Made by a program: the position numbers and the translations under genes | Notes under the pieces: model-generated | Seen by the model: only the letters and a program-made list of their open reading frames with translations | The model's database searches: none | Told to the model about the DNA's origin: nothing | Shown here: one piece after another, positions 1-6,797 of the stretch | Position numbering within the stretch: the first letter of the stretch is position 1 | Layout of the letters: each line of letters starts with the position of its first letter | From: Dehalococcoides sp. | Lineage (GTDB): Bacteria > Chloroflexota > Dehalococcoidia > Dehalococcoidales > RBG-16-60-22 | Assembly (NCBI GenBank): GCA_030665795.1 | Contig: DAOUZD010000002.1 | Location: 1 to 14,603 of the forward strand | DNA: 14,603 nucleotides | Reading direction: 5' to 3'

Positions 1-672
1 GGCTTTAATATTTACTATCACCAGATTACACCACCTCTCAATGTTGACGTAACCATGGTGGCACCCAAAATACACGGAGTTTTGCTGCGGAAACTCTTTA
101 CCGAGAACCAAGGTCCACCAGGAAGTGTTGCGGTTTACCAGGATGCATCGGGGAAGGCAATGCCGATAGCGCTTGCCTATGCTAAGGCTATCGGCTGTAC
201 TCGGGGTGGTGTTGTGGAAACAACCTTCAAGGAGGAGACCGTAACCGATCTTTTCAACGAGCAGTGCGGGATAGGTGGCGGCGTGATTGGATTGCTCAAG
301 GTCGGCTTCGAAACATTGGTGGAGGCCGGGTACGGAGAGGAGACAGCCTATTTAGAGCTGTTCCATGAGCTAAAAGGGGTAGCTGACCTCATTAACAGTT
401 ACGGCATACCTGGTATGATAAAGCGCTGCAGTCTGACGGCCCAGTACGGGATGATGCTTCGCCAGCACCAGGTTATTAATGAGTCGGTCAGGGAGCAAAT
501 GCGGCAGATTCTCCATGAGATTGAGGACGGTACCTTCGCCCATAAGTGGATTCTTGAGGGTAAGATAGGTTACCCCAATTATCTTACCCTACTAAGCATG
601 GAGGACGAGCACGGCTCTGAAGTTGCCGGTAAGAAGCTACGCGAATTGATGCCCTGGTTGACAAAGCCCTAA
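1..672 (+). CDS. ilvC: Ketol-acid reductoisomerase-like protein, 3' part (5' end outside window)
   Basis: The frame is open from base 1, so the gene starts upstream. The 223 residues present cover the end of the Rossmann domain and the all-helical C-terminal domain of a class I ketol-acid reductoisomerase (usual length about 330), which makes dihydroxy acids for valine, leucine and isoleucine using NADPH and Mg. Recognisable blocks are VAVYQDASG, TTFKEETVTDLFNEQ and GFETLVEAGY. The expected metal and substrate residues can be placed: Lys23, Asp83, Glu87, Glu119, Glu123 and Ser144 of the visible part. It is divergent: the usual APKGPGHxVR reads APKIHGVLLRK, the usual VLCGG reads CGIGGG, and TAEYG reads TAQYG. 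It may therefore be a paralogue rather than the main biosynthetic enzyme. The next gene downstream belongs to cofactor synthesis and has its own promoter-like sequence, so no branched-chain operon is visible on this side. Confidence 0.85.
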   Translation, partial: GFNIYYHQITPPLNVDVTMVAPKIHGVLLRKLFTENQGPPGSVAVYQDASGKAMPIALAYAKAIGCTRGGVVETTFKEETVTDLFNEQCGIGGGVIGLLKVGFETLVEAGYGEETAYLELFHELKGVADLINSYGIPGMIKRCSLTAQYGMMLRQHQVINESVREQMRQILHEIEDGTFAHKWILEGKIGYPNYLTLLSMEDEHGSEVAGKKLRELMPWLTKP

Positions 673-691
673 GCAATCCAGAAAAAGATAG

Positions 692-724
692 ATGCCAATC
701 TCACCACGGGGTATTGACTGGCAT
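692..724. repeat. Short inverted repeat in front of mobA
   Basis: ATGCCA (692-697) is mirrored by TGGCAT (719-724). It lies just after the reductoisomerase stop and overlaps the putative -35 box of the mobA promoter. There is no T-run after it, so it is not a convincing terminator. It could be a protein-binding site or chance. Confidence 0.3.
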
Positions 725-741
725 GGTAAAATTAATATAGG
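714..741 (+). promoter_or_regulatory. Putative sigma70-type promoter for the mobA operon
   Basis: TTGACT (714-719), a 16-base spacer, then TATAGG (736-741). A G-rich leader with GGGTGAGG and AAAGGA follows, ending at the TTG start of mobA at 771. This is the only promoter-like sequence in the 98-base gap. The -10 box is imperfect. Confidence 0.45.
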
Positions 742-770
742 GGTGAGGTTAAAGGAACTGCGAAAATACT

Positions 771-1376
771 TTGGAGACGAGTTGTATTGTTCTTGCTGGC
801 GGCAAGAGTTTACGTCTAGGGTATAACAAGGTTTTAGAGACTGTCAGTAATCGAAGTTTGCTACAACTGGTAGTATCTGGTGTGGCTTCGCTTGGTAGTG
901 AGGTCATTATCGTTGCTACTAGTAAGCAAATTGTTCCTCAGTCCATAGATTACTCGATGTTAAAGGTAGTTACCGATATTTATCCCGGTAAAGGCCCGTT
1001 AGGTGGTATTTATACTGGTCTAACAACTTCAACTTCATTCTATAACCTTGTCGTCGCTTCGGATATGCCTTTTTTAAACCAGACCTTATTGCGCTATATG
1101 ATACAGCTTGCAGCTAATTTTGACCTAGTGGTACCGCGAGTGGGCAATCTGGTTGAACCACTTCAGGCCGTTTATGCAAAGAGCTGCTTAGCTCCGATAA
1201 AGCGCATGATTAAGCAAGATAAGCTGAGCGTTAGCCAGCTTTTCCGCCTGGTTAAGACAAGATACGTTGAAACTGAGGAGATTGAAAGGTTTGACCCCAA
1301 GCACCTTAGTTTTTTTAATGTCAATACTAAAGCTGATTTAAAAAGGGCGAGGGAATTGGTCAGAGGACACGAATAA
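771..1376 (+). CDS. mobA: Molybdenum cofactor guanylyltransferase MobA
   Basis: This cytoplasmic nucleotidyltransferase attaches GMP from GTP to Mo-molybdopterin to give the guanine dinucleotide form of the cofactor. The N-terminal nucleotide-binding loop is clear: LAGGKSLRLGYNK at residues 8-20, with the Gly-Gly pair and Lys20. GPLGGIYTGL (about 76-85) and the metal-binding DMPF (Asp98) follow, and then the EPLQAVY block. Its 201 residues match the family. The start is TTG, chosen because LAGG begins only seven residues in; AAAGGA at 751-756 is a rather distant ribosome site. It is the first gene of an operon, and its stop overlaps the moeA start by one base (TAATG). Its DNA is visibly AT-richer than moeA. 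Confidence 0.9.
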   Translation: METSCIVLAGGKSLRLGYNKVLETVSNRSLLQLVVSGVASLGSEVIIVATSKQIVPQSIDYSMLKVVTDIYPGKGPLGGIYTGLTTSTSFYNLVVASDMPFLNQTLLRYMIQLAANFDLVVPRVGNLVEPLQAVYAKSCLAPIKRMIKQDKLSVSQLFRLVKTRYVETEEIERFDPKHLSFFNVNTKADLKRARELVRGHE

Positions 1377-2644
1377 TGATAAGTGTGGAACAGGCGCTGG
1401 AAAAAATTCTCAGTTATGTTAATGTTCTGGAAGCGGAAGAAACTCCCATCTTAGACTCTCTGGGACAGGTTCTGGCTGAGGACATATCTTCCAACATTAA
1501 TATACCCCCGCTGGATAATGCCGCCATGGACGGCTATGCCGTGCAAGCCAGAGATACCGAGGGCGCCAGCCGTGAGTCACCACGATTTCTGCATGTCATT
1601 GACACGGTTATTGCTGGTTCTATTTCGGAGCAGGAAGTAAAACCAGATACAGCCATCCGCATTATGACCGGTGCGCCGGTACCAAAAGGTGCCGATAGTG
1701 TCGTCCAATTCGAAGATACCGACGAAACACGGCGAAAGAAGTCACCTTCTAAGGAAATAGGTATTTTATGTAAAGCAAAACTCGGTTTGAACATTCGTCG
1801 CGCTGGAGAAGATATCGCCAAGGGCTCGCTGGTATTGAAGAAAGGAAGCGTCATCAGACCAGCCGAAGTCGGGGTCCTGGCTTCATTGGGCAGAAGTAAA
1901 GTGACGGCTATTCGCCGCCCGGTGGTGGCAATTCTGGCCACGGGGAACGAACTGGTGGATATTAACCAACCGTTAACAGCGGGTAAGATATACAATAGTA
2001 ACACTTATAGCGTGGCTGCCCTAGTCCAGCGCTACGGTGGCATCCCAAAGATACTTGGTATCGCCTTAGATAGCGAGGCTTCACTGATAGCCAGGCTCCG
2101 CCAGGGTTCAGATGCTGACATGCTGATAACTAGTGGCGGTGTCTCGGCGGGGGACTACGACATGGTAAAAGATGTTTTGGCTAAAGAAGGTGAAATCACC
2201 TTCTGGACCGTCCGCATGAAGCCGGGGAAACCCCTGGCTTTTGGCACGATTAAGGGAGTCGACCGGACCGGTGCCACCAGAAATATCCCCCACCTTGGAC
2301 TACCCGGTAACCCGGTTAGTTCCATGGTCACCTTTGAGCTATTGGCTCGCCCGGCGATTCTCAAGATGATGGGAAAAAAGAATTTGACCAAGCCTACGGT
2401 AGAAGCCGTGCTTGAAGAAGCGATTGTTAACACTGACGGACGCCGTGTCTACACTCGGGCGATAGTGGAAAAGCAAGGGGATAACTACTTTGCCCGACTC
2501 ACCGGGCCTCAAGGTTCAGGGATTCTAACCTCGATGAGCCTGGCCAATGGATTGGTGGTTGTCCCTGAAGATAAAACAGAGATAAAGGCAGGAGAAGTAG
2601 CCCAGGTAATCCTGCTGGACTGGAATGAGGAATTAAGCAGTTAA
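1376..2644 (+). CDS. moeA: Molybdopterin molybdenumtransferase MoeA
   Basis: Inserts molybdate (or tungstate) into adenylylated molybdopterin, the last step in making active Moco. At 422 residues it has the usual bacterial MoeA/gephyrin-E length and all signature blocks in order: DNAAMDGYA (47-55), TGAPVPKGAD (98-107), RRAGEDI (141-147), ATGNEL (188-193), SGGVSAGDYD (253-262), MKPGKP (281-286) and LPGNP (309-313), then the C-terminal domain. The ATG overlaps the mobA stop by one base, so the two are translationally coupled. It may serve Mo- or W-containing oxidoreductases located elsewhere; no such enzyme is encoded in this window. Confidence 0.95.
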   Translation: MISVEQALEKILSYVNVLEAEETPILDSLGQVLAEDISSNINIPPLDNAAMDGYAVQARDTEGASRESPRFLHVIDTVIAGSISEQEVKPDTAIRIMTGAPVPKGADSVVQFEDTDETRRKKSPSKEIGILCKAKLGLNIRRAGEDIAKGSLVLKKGSVIRPAEVGVLASLGRSKVTAIRRPVVAILATGNELVDINQPLTAGKIYNSNTYSVAALVQRYGGIPKILGIALDSEASLIARLRQGSDADMLITSGGVSAGDYDMVKDVLAKEGEITFWTVRMKPGKPLAFGTIKGVDRTGATRNIPHLGLPGNPVSSMVTFELLARPAILKMMGKKNLTKPTVEAVLEEAIVNTDGRRVYTRAIVEKQGDNYFARLTGPQGSGILTSMSLANGLVVVPEDKTEIKAGEVAQVILLDWNEELSS

Positions 2645-2661
2645 TTATTAGGAAATGCGAT

Positions 2662-3312
2662 ATGCCGCCAATTATCTCTATAGTCGGAAAGTCAGAATCA
2701 GGCAAGACAACCCTGCTTGAAGGCTTAATTGCTAATCTTAAGCAGCGGGGCTACAAAGTGGCCGTGATTAAACACGCCGCTGAGGATTTTGAGCTTGACA
2801 TAGTGAACAAGGATAGCTGGCGATTCAGCCAAGCGGGCAGCGAGGTATCTGCCGTCACTTCAGTACACAAGCTGGCGGTCTTTAAGAATATAGCTTATGA
2901 CTTAAGTCCGCAAGAGTTATCTCAATTTATTGGCTCGGACTATGACCTTATTCTGACCGAAGGATTTAAGCAAAGTAACCATCCCAAAATTGAAGTACAC
3001 CGCAAAAAACAAGGTAAGGAGTTATTAAGCCAACCGGAGCAATTATTGGCGGTAGTTACTGACGAGCCGCTGAAGGTAGCGGTGCCACAGTTCTCGAGAA
3101 ATGAAGTGCCAAAGATAGTCGATTTAATCGTGAGCACAATGCTAGACCGACGCCGGGAAGATGATGTTGACCTGTTTATTAATGACACCTATATTCCGCT
3201 AAATAAACCGGTTAAGAACCTGCTGTTTAGAACCTTGGTCGCTATCGTATCCGGTCTAAAGGGAACTAAAGAAGTGAAAAGCCTGCGCATTTCTTTGAGG
3301 AGGCAAGCTTGA
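2662..3312 (+). CDS. mobB: Molybdopterin-guanine dinucleotide biosynthesis adaptor MobB, with C-terminal extension
   Basis: A P-loop GTPase that assists MobA and late Moco delivery. The Walker A loop GKSESGKTT is at residues 9-17. KHAAEDFELDI with the switch Asp, RFSQAGS, and LTEGFKQSNHPKIEVHR (98-114) are typical of the family. Ordinary MobB ends near residue 165. Here an additional 50 residues (about 166-216) carry DVDLFIND, then YIPLNKPV and LVAIVSGLKG, a tail I recognise from MobB proteins of strict anaerobes. ATG at 2662 has AGGAA seven bases upstream; the gap to moeA is 17 bases. The 3' end overlaps the next gene by four bases (TTGA). Confidence 0.9.
   Translation: MPPIISIVGKSESGKTTLLEGLIANLKQRGYKVAVIKHAAEDFELDIVNKDSWRFSQAGSEVSAVTSVHKLAVFKNIAYDLSPQELSQFIGSDYDLILTEGFKQSNHPKIEVHRKKQGKELLSQPEQLLAVVTDEPLKVAVPQFSRNEVPKIVDLIVSTMLDRRREDDVDLFINDTYIPLNKPVKNLLFRTLVAIVSGLKGTKEVKSLRISLRRQA
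3297..3303 (+). promoter_or_regulatory. Strong ribosome binding site deciding a TTG start
   Basis: GAGGAGG lies five bases before the TTG at 3309, inside the end of mobB. It supports the TTG start and the four-base overlap. Confidence 0.7.
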
Positions 3313-4040
3313 TCTTTGAGGCTTCGGAATTTATTTTTAAACCACCACGGGTAGTATCCCGGGCACGACGTATTTTGATTAAACCCAGTGCCTCTTACCC
3401 GGTAGCCTACCCGGTAACTACCAGTCAAAATATACTGTCGACGATAATAGAAGGTATCAGACAGGTTAGTGAGGCCGATATTCTTCTTTTAGAAGGGACC
3501 TCGGGTGGTGGACCAATCTACCCGATATATCAAGCCCTAGGTTATAGTTTCCCACGGGTGTTGACACTAGATGTAAAGGATTGCATCTGGGTAGAGGTAG
3601 ACAATCCGTTACCCAAGCCTTTAGCGGTACCGACCTTCTGGGTGCCCAATGTTATCCTGTCTAGCGACTATTTGATAACGGTAGCCCCTTTAAAGATTTT
3701 TAAGGGGAGAGGCAGTCTCAGCCTCATGAACCTGCTTTCTCTGCTGCCGAGCAGCAAATATCGTGATGAGACACCGGGTGGCTGGGGCACTTTATATAGC
3801 CTGGGAATCGATAAGGTAATTGCTGACCTCTACTTCACTCTCCCCTTCGACCTGGGGATTATCGAAGCTCGACAGAAATTCATCAGTGAAGATGACCCCA
3901 CCCAAGGCGAGGTTGAGAAGTATGGTAAGATACTCGTTGATGAGCCCTATGAGGTAGACCGTGAAGCCTCCGAGACACTGGGACTTAAAATGGGATATCT
4001 TGACCTGATTAAATCTGCTAAAGTAGACCTTGAGACTTAA
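3309..4040 (+). CDS. DUF362-like protein in the molybdenum-cofactor operon
   Basis: Resembles the DUF362 family of uncharacterised anaerobe proteins: an N-terminal RILIKPS block (21-27, usually KPN), a Thr-Thr pair followed by a helix (VTTSQNIL), and a Gly-rich EGTSGGGP block (62-69). The central and C-terminal parts are beta/alpha with no obvious membrane segment. It lacks the Cys-rich ferredoxin-type end found in longer DUF362 proteins, so at 243 residues it is a single-domain form. The TTG start is set by GAGGAGG at 3297-3303 and overlaps the mobB stop by four bases. The position in a Moco operon suggests a role in cofactor handling or in maturing a Mo/W enzyme, but that is inference from context only. 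Family assignment is moderately sure. Confidence 0.7.
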   Translation: MIFEASEFIFKPPRVVSRARRILIKPSASYPVAYPVTTSQNILSTIIEGIRQVSEADILLLEGTSGGGPIYPIYQALGYSFPRVLTLDVKDCIWVEVDNPLPKPLAVPTFWVPNVILSSDYLITVAPLKIFKGRGSLSLMNLLSLLPSSKYRDETPGGWGTLYSLGIDKVIADLYFTLPFDLGIIEARQKFISEDDPTQGEVEKYGKILVDEPYEVDREASETLGLKMGYLDLIKSAKVDLET

Positions 4041-4473
4041 AACATTTTACTTAGGTAGTTTCGTGGATAGAGAAGATGTAAGCACTGACCAACCAAAACC
4101 GCGTTGGTTTATTGATTTGGGCTGGTTTCAACAGAATAATCGCTCAATTTCTACCCTGGCTCAAAGCTCCCTGTGCGCTAAGTGCCATAAGCAGTTTAGT
4201 ACCGAGGGGAAAAAGCCTACCGAAGCTGAACTTCTAACTGCAATCAAAAATTGTTGCAGTAACGCACCGGAGTTTATTACTGGTCAATTACCTATTTTAG
4301 AGAGTATATTCCGCTTTTTTCTAGCTAACGGTAATCAGCCCCTTACTCTGGAAGAACTGGGAGAGAAGTTAAGTGAGCAGCGTGGTGGAGATACCTCCCG
4401 CACTTCGGAGGAGATATTATCCCGCCTGCTTAAGAATGACCAGTATTACGGACTGCGACCGGCTACTGATTAA
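4030..4473 (+). CDS. Hypothetical protein with CxxC and helical C-terminal region, end of Moco operon
   Basis: I do not know its function. The sequence reads as an N-terminal part with WFIDLGWFQQNNRS (26-39), a Cys49-x-x-Cys52 pair, Cys75-Cys76 (a possible metal site), and a helical C-terminal region (about 84-140) with ILESIFRFFLANG and EILSRLLKNDQYYGLR that looks like a winged-helix or similar helix-turn-helix fold. The TTG at 4030 overlaps the DUF362-like gene by 11 bases and has no good ribosome site. A GTG at 4063 with AGGTAG four bases upstream is an alternative that removes the overlap. It closes the operon; its stop (TAA 4471-4473) interlocks with the stop of acylphosphatase on the other strand. 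Confidence 0.75.
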   Translation: MRLKTFYLGSFVDREDVSTDQPKPRWFIDLGWFQQNNRSISTLAQSSLCAKCHKQFSTEGKKPTEAELLTAIKNCCSNAPEFITGQLPILESIFRFFLANGNQPLTLEELGEKLSEQRGGDTSRTSEEILSRLLKNDQYYGLRPATD

Positions 4474-4751
4474 TGTCTTATCCTGAAGCCAGAGTAATTT
4501 CCAGTATATTCCGACCAGTTGGTGACCACTTTTTCCACCCTGGCGTCAGCTGATCCCACTTTGAGGTAGCTAATTAGCTTTTCTAACTGCTTTCTTTCCC
4601 CTTCCGCCACAACCTCTACCGCTCTCCAGGGCAAGTTGCGTACATAACCGGTTAGACTTAGCTCGTGAGCATGCTCAGCAACGAAAACACGAAAGAAAAC
4701 TCCCTGAACACGCCCGTAAACTGTTGCCTGAACCGAGATCAAATCAGCCAT
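4470..4751 (-). CDS. acyP: Acylphosphatase
   Basis: A small cytoplasmic enzyme hydrolysing carboxyl-phosphate bonds such as acetyl- or carbamoyl-phosphate. The family signature is complete: YGRVQGVFFR with the phosphate-binding Arg21, and GYVRNL with the catalytic Asn39, followed by VEVVAEG. At 93 residues it is the standard length. The loop that is normally N-L-x-D-G-x reads NLPWRA, so the usual Asp-Gly turn is missing. The ATG at 4751 is preferred over the GTG three bases upstream because GAGAAG lies four bases before the ATG. It follows the radical SAM gene by 23 bases and probably shares its transcript. Confidence 0.93.
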   Translation of the reverse strand: MADLISVQATVYGRVQGVFFRVFVAEHAHELSLTGYVRNLPWRAVEVVAEGERKQLEKLISYLKVGSADARVEKVVTNWSEYTGNYSGFRIRH

Positions 4752-4774
4752 CACGCTTCTCGTTCTATCCGCAT

Positions 4775-5644
4775 CTAGCCCAAGATGAGCCTTAGTGGCA
4801 ACGAGATTTGCTGTTTATCCAGTCGAGACAAGCCTTGTTGGTGAGTCAAATCAATCGCTTCGGAGAACTCTTGCCTGTTTACCGGTCGGGCTAATTCCGG
4901 TATCTCAAAAGCCTTGTAACAAGGACGATACTGCGCCATGACGTTTAGGTAGGTGTTAGTCGATACCTCTTGAGCAAGGAATCGCACCACCGCCTCAGTT
5001 CCCGCCAAACGATTGGGCAAGACGAGATGGCGCACCAGCAGACCACGTTGGGCAACTTCTTGTTCATCCAGCTGAAGGTCACCCACCTGGCGGTGCATTT
5101 CCTTGACTGCTGCCCTATTTACTTGCGGATAATTTTTTATCCCAGATAATTGCTCCCCAGTCTTCTCATCAGAATATTTCATATCCGGCATATAGATATC
5201 AACCACTCCATCCAGTAACTTTAAGGTCTCCACAGAATCATAGCCGCCAGTGTTGTAGACGAGGGGCAGGTAAAGTCCCCTACTTGCCGCTAGCTCCAAA
5301 GCCTCCAGAATATAAGGCACGACATGCGTCGGACTTACCAAGTTTATATTATGGCAGCCCTTTGCCTGGAGAGAAAGCATCATTCCGGCTAATTCTTCAC
5401 CGTCCACAGCACTACCATTGCCCAGCTGGCTGATATCGTAATTCTGGCAAAAAACACAGCGCAGGTTGCAGTAGGTAAAAAAGATAGTCCCCGAACCATA
5501 CCTGCCTACCAGCGGCGCCTCTTCACCAAAGTGGGGTCCATAGCTGGAAACCATTGTCTGACCGGTAACACGGCACTTGCCACTTTCGCCACCGAGGCGA
5601 TTAACCCCACAATGACGAGGACACAGGCAGCATTCGGCAAGCAT
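4775..5644 (-). CDS. PflX-like radical SAM protein (pyruvate formate-lyase activase homologue)
   Basis: A radical SAM enzyme binding a [4Fe-4S] cluster that cleaves S-adenosylmethionine. The cluster motif is Cys59-x3-Cys63-x2-Cys66 in FTYCNLRCVFCQNYD. A Cys-rich N-terminus (Cys5, Cys6, Cys8, Cys12, Cys24; CLCPRHCGVNR) precedes it, typical of the COG1313/PflX group. INLVSPTH, YNTGGYDS and YMPDMKYS follow, as in the radical SAM barrel. At 289 residues it is normal for the group. Its substrate is unknown; no glycyl-radical enzyme is visible nearby. The ATG start lies two residues before the Cys-rich block, with only a weak GGA upstream. It sits between the 50-residue gene and acyP. Confidence 0.85.
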   Translation of the reverse strand: MLAECCLCPRHCGVNRLGGESGKCRVTGQTMVSSYGPHFGEEAPLVGRYGSGTIFFTYCNLRCVFCQNYDISQLGNGSAVDGEELAGMMLSLQAKGCHNINLVSPTHVVPYILEALELAASRGLYLPLVYNTGGYDSVETLKLLDGVVDIYMPDMKYSDEKTGEQLSGIKNYPQVNRAAVKEMHRQVGDLQLDEQEVAQRGLLVRHLVLPNRLAGTEAVVRFLAQEVSTNTYLNVMAQYRPCYKAFEIPELARPVNRQEFSEAIDLTHQQGLSRLDKQQISLPLRLILG

Positions 5645-5706
5645 TGACTTGGCTTTTTCCGCCCGAACCTTTAGCTCTCCAGTGTGATAAAGGTGTTGAT
5701 AAACAG

Positions 5707-5859
5707 CTATTCTTCTTCCTCCGTTTCTTCCCGTTTCTTTTTCCCCTTCTTAATTACTTCTATCTGCACTGGGGTTGGTATGATAGTAATTGGGGATATT
5801 TTCTTGGTATCCTTTTTCAGCTTCTTTGGTTCTCTATGTCGGTAATCGCGTCTCCCCAT
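5707..5859 (-). CDS. Small highly charged protein of 50 residues
   Basis: A short frame from ATG (5857-5859) to TAG, preceded by AGAGGTG five bases upstream. The N-terminal half is strongly basic (MGRRDYRHREPKKLKKDTKK). A short hydrophobic middle with three prolines (ISPITIIPTPVQIEVI) follows, then KKGKKKRE, and the end is acidic (EETEEEE). The reading frame, good ribosome site, and the way the start and stop divide a 219-base space between rnc and the radical SAM gene support a real gene. It resembles small proteins I recall from related Chloroflexota genomes, but I cannot name a family. The basic part could bind RNA or ribosomes, which is a guess from charge and from its neighbour RNase III. 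Confidence 0.7.
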   Translation of the reverse strand: MGRRDYRHREPKKLKKDTKKISPITIIPTPVQIEVIKKGKKKREETEEEE

Positions 5860-5922
5860 AGTGACACCTCTATTTGCCTATTGAACCGCAGATACGGCTA
5901 ATTGCAGTTTAGCAAAGCGGCG

Positions 5923-6624
5923 CTATTGTGTAAAGTTAGCCGGAAGTTGTACTAATGCAGAGTGGGCGGCTTCAGTCTCGGCCATTTTTTTACTCTTTCC
6001 CGAACCTCGGCCCAGCACCGTATCGCCGAGCATTACCTCAACGGTAAACCTTTTGTCATGGTCTGGCCCGGTTGCTTCTATTAGCCGGTAGTCAGGGGTT
6101 AACTGATATCGGGACTGGATAAGTTCCTGTAACTGTGATTTATAATCAACCTCCGCGCCCTGCCTCATTACCTTCTGCAGCTCCTCATCAAATAATTTTA
6201 TGACAAGTTCTCTAGTGATAGTTAAACCCTGGTCAAGGAAAACCGCCGCGACCATCGCTTCCATGGCTCCCGCCAGGTTAGCCGATTTATGTCGCCCACC
6301 ACTCGCCTCCTCGCCCTTTCCCAGATAGAGGTAGTCGCCAAGTCGGACGTCTCTAGCAAGACGGGCCAAGGTATCTCGACGCACCAGAACCGAGCGGAGC
6401 CTAGTCATCTCACCTTCAGTAAGGTCAGGGAAGTCTTGATATAGCTTTTCAGCGACGATAAAGCCTAAAATGGCGTCACCTAAAAACTCAAGTCTTTCAT
6501 TGGAGAACGGGACGTAGCTAGGATTCTCGTTAAGGTAGGAGCTATGAACCATAGCCTGCTCCAGCAGAGACAGGTCATTAAACGAAATTTTAAGCATTTC
6601 TAGTAAAGTAGCTAACTCAACCAA
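5923..6624 (-). CDS. rnc: Ribonuclease III
   Basis: Cleaves double-stranded RNA in rRNA and mRNA processing. The catalytic domain carries the signature NERLEFLGDAILG (42-54) with Glu43, Glu46 and Asp50, then GKGEEASGGRHKSANL and MEAMVAAVFLDQG with Glu122. A double-stranded-RNA-binding domain follows (about 160-228: DYKSQLQELIQ, then GRGSGKSKKMAETEAAHSAL). At 233 residues it is standard. The residue that is usually Asp in LADxxEA (Asp114 in E. coli, Asp107 in Aquifex) is Gly119 here (LAGAMEA). The TTG start is supported by AAGGGAG eight bases upstream and by the promoter at 6655-6683. It is first in a probable four-gene minus-strand unit. Confidence 0.95.
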   Translation of the reverse strand: MVELATLLEMLKISFNDLSLLEQAMVHSSYLNENPSYVPFSNERLEFLGDAILGFIVAEKLYQDFPDLTEGEMTRLRSVLVRRDTLARLARDVRLGDYLYLGKGEEASGGRHKSANLAGAMEAMVAAVFLDQGLTITRELVIKLFDEELQKVMRQGAEVDYKSQLQELIQSRYQLTPDYRLIEATGPDHDKRFTVEVMLGDTVLGRGSGKSKKMAETEAAHSALVQLPANFTQ

Positions 6625-6654
6625 AATGAAGACTCCCTTGCTTAAAGTAATTCA

Positions 6655-6683
6655 AGCATAAACATCTAAGCTGAGGATGTCAA
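6655..6683 (-). promoter_or_regulatory. Sigma70-type promoter for rnc
   Basis: On the minus strand: TTGACA (6678-6683), a 17-base spacer and TATGCT (6655-6660). The -35 box is perfect and the -10 box matches TATAAT at four of six places. It lies 31 bases before the rnc start codon. Confidence 0.75.
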
Positions 6684-6797
6684 ACCCCATTATTATTTAA
6701 ACCTCACCCCCTTTATTCCTCTCTTTTTAAGGAAAGAGCGATAGACACGGGATTAATTTTTAGTACACCAAATGAAGTACTGAGAGCTTTATTAGAG

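Noticed and set aside
3395..3420. Repeat of TACCCGGTA within the start of the DUF362-like gene
   Set aside because: It lies in coding sequence and simply encodes the repeated Tyr-Pro-Val pieces (YPVAYPV).
5644..5901. Plus-strand frame of 85 residues rich in Phe, Leu and Trp
   Set aside because: It lies antisense to the 50-residue small gene, whose Lys/Glu codons read as Phe/Leu on the other strand. It has a TTG start at the end of the radical SAM gene and no ribosome site.
6698..6712. GGGGTGAGGTTT on the minus strand upstream of rnc, similar to GGGGTGAGGTTA at about 740-751 before mobA
   Set aside because: Only about 11 bases are shared and one copy lies upstream of a promoter while the other lies downstream, so a common regulatory role is unlikely.
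6722..6738. Possible hairpin CTTT/AAAG region around 6720-6738
   Set aside because: The stem is short and AT-rich, and no T-run follows on either strand.
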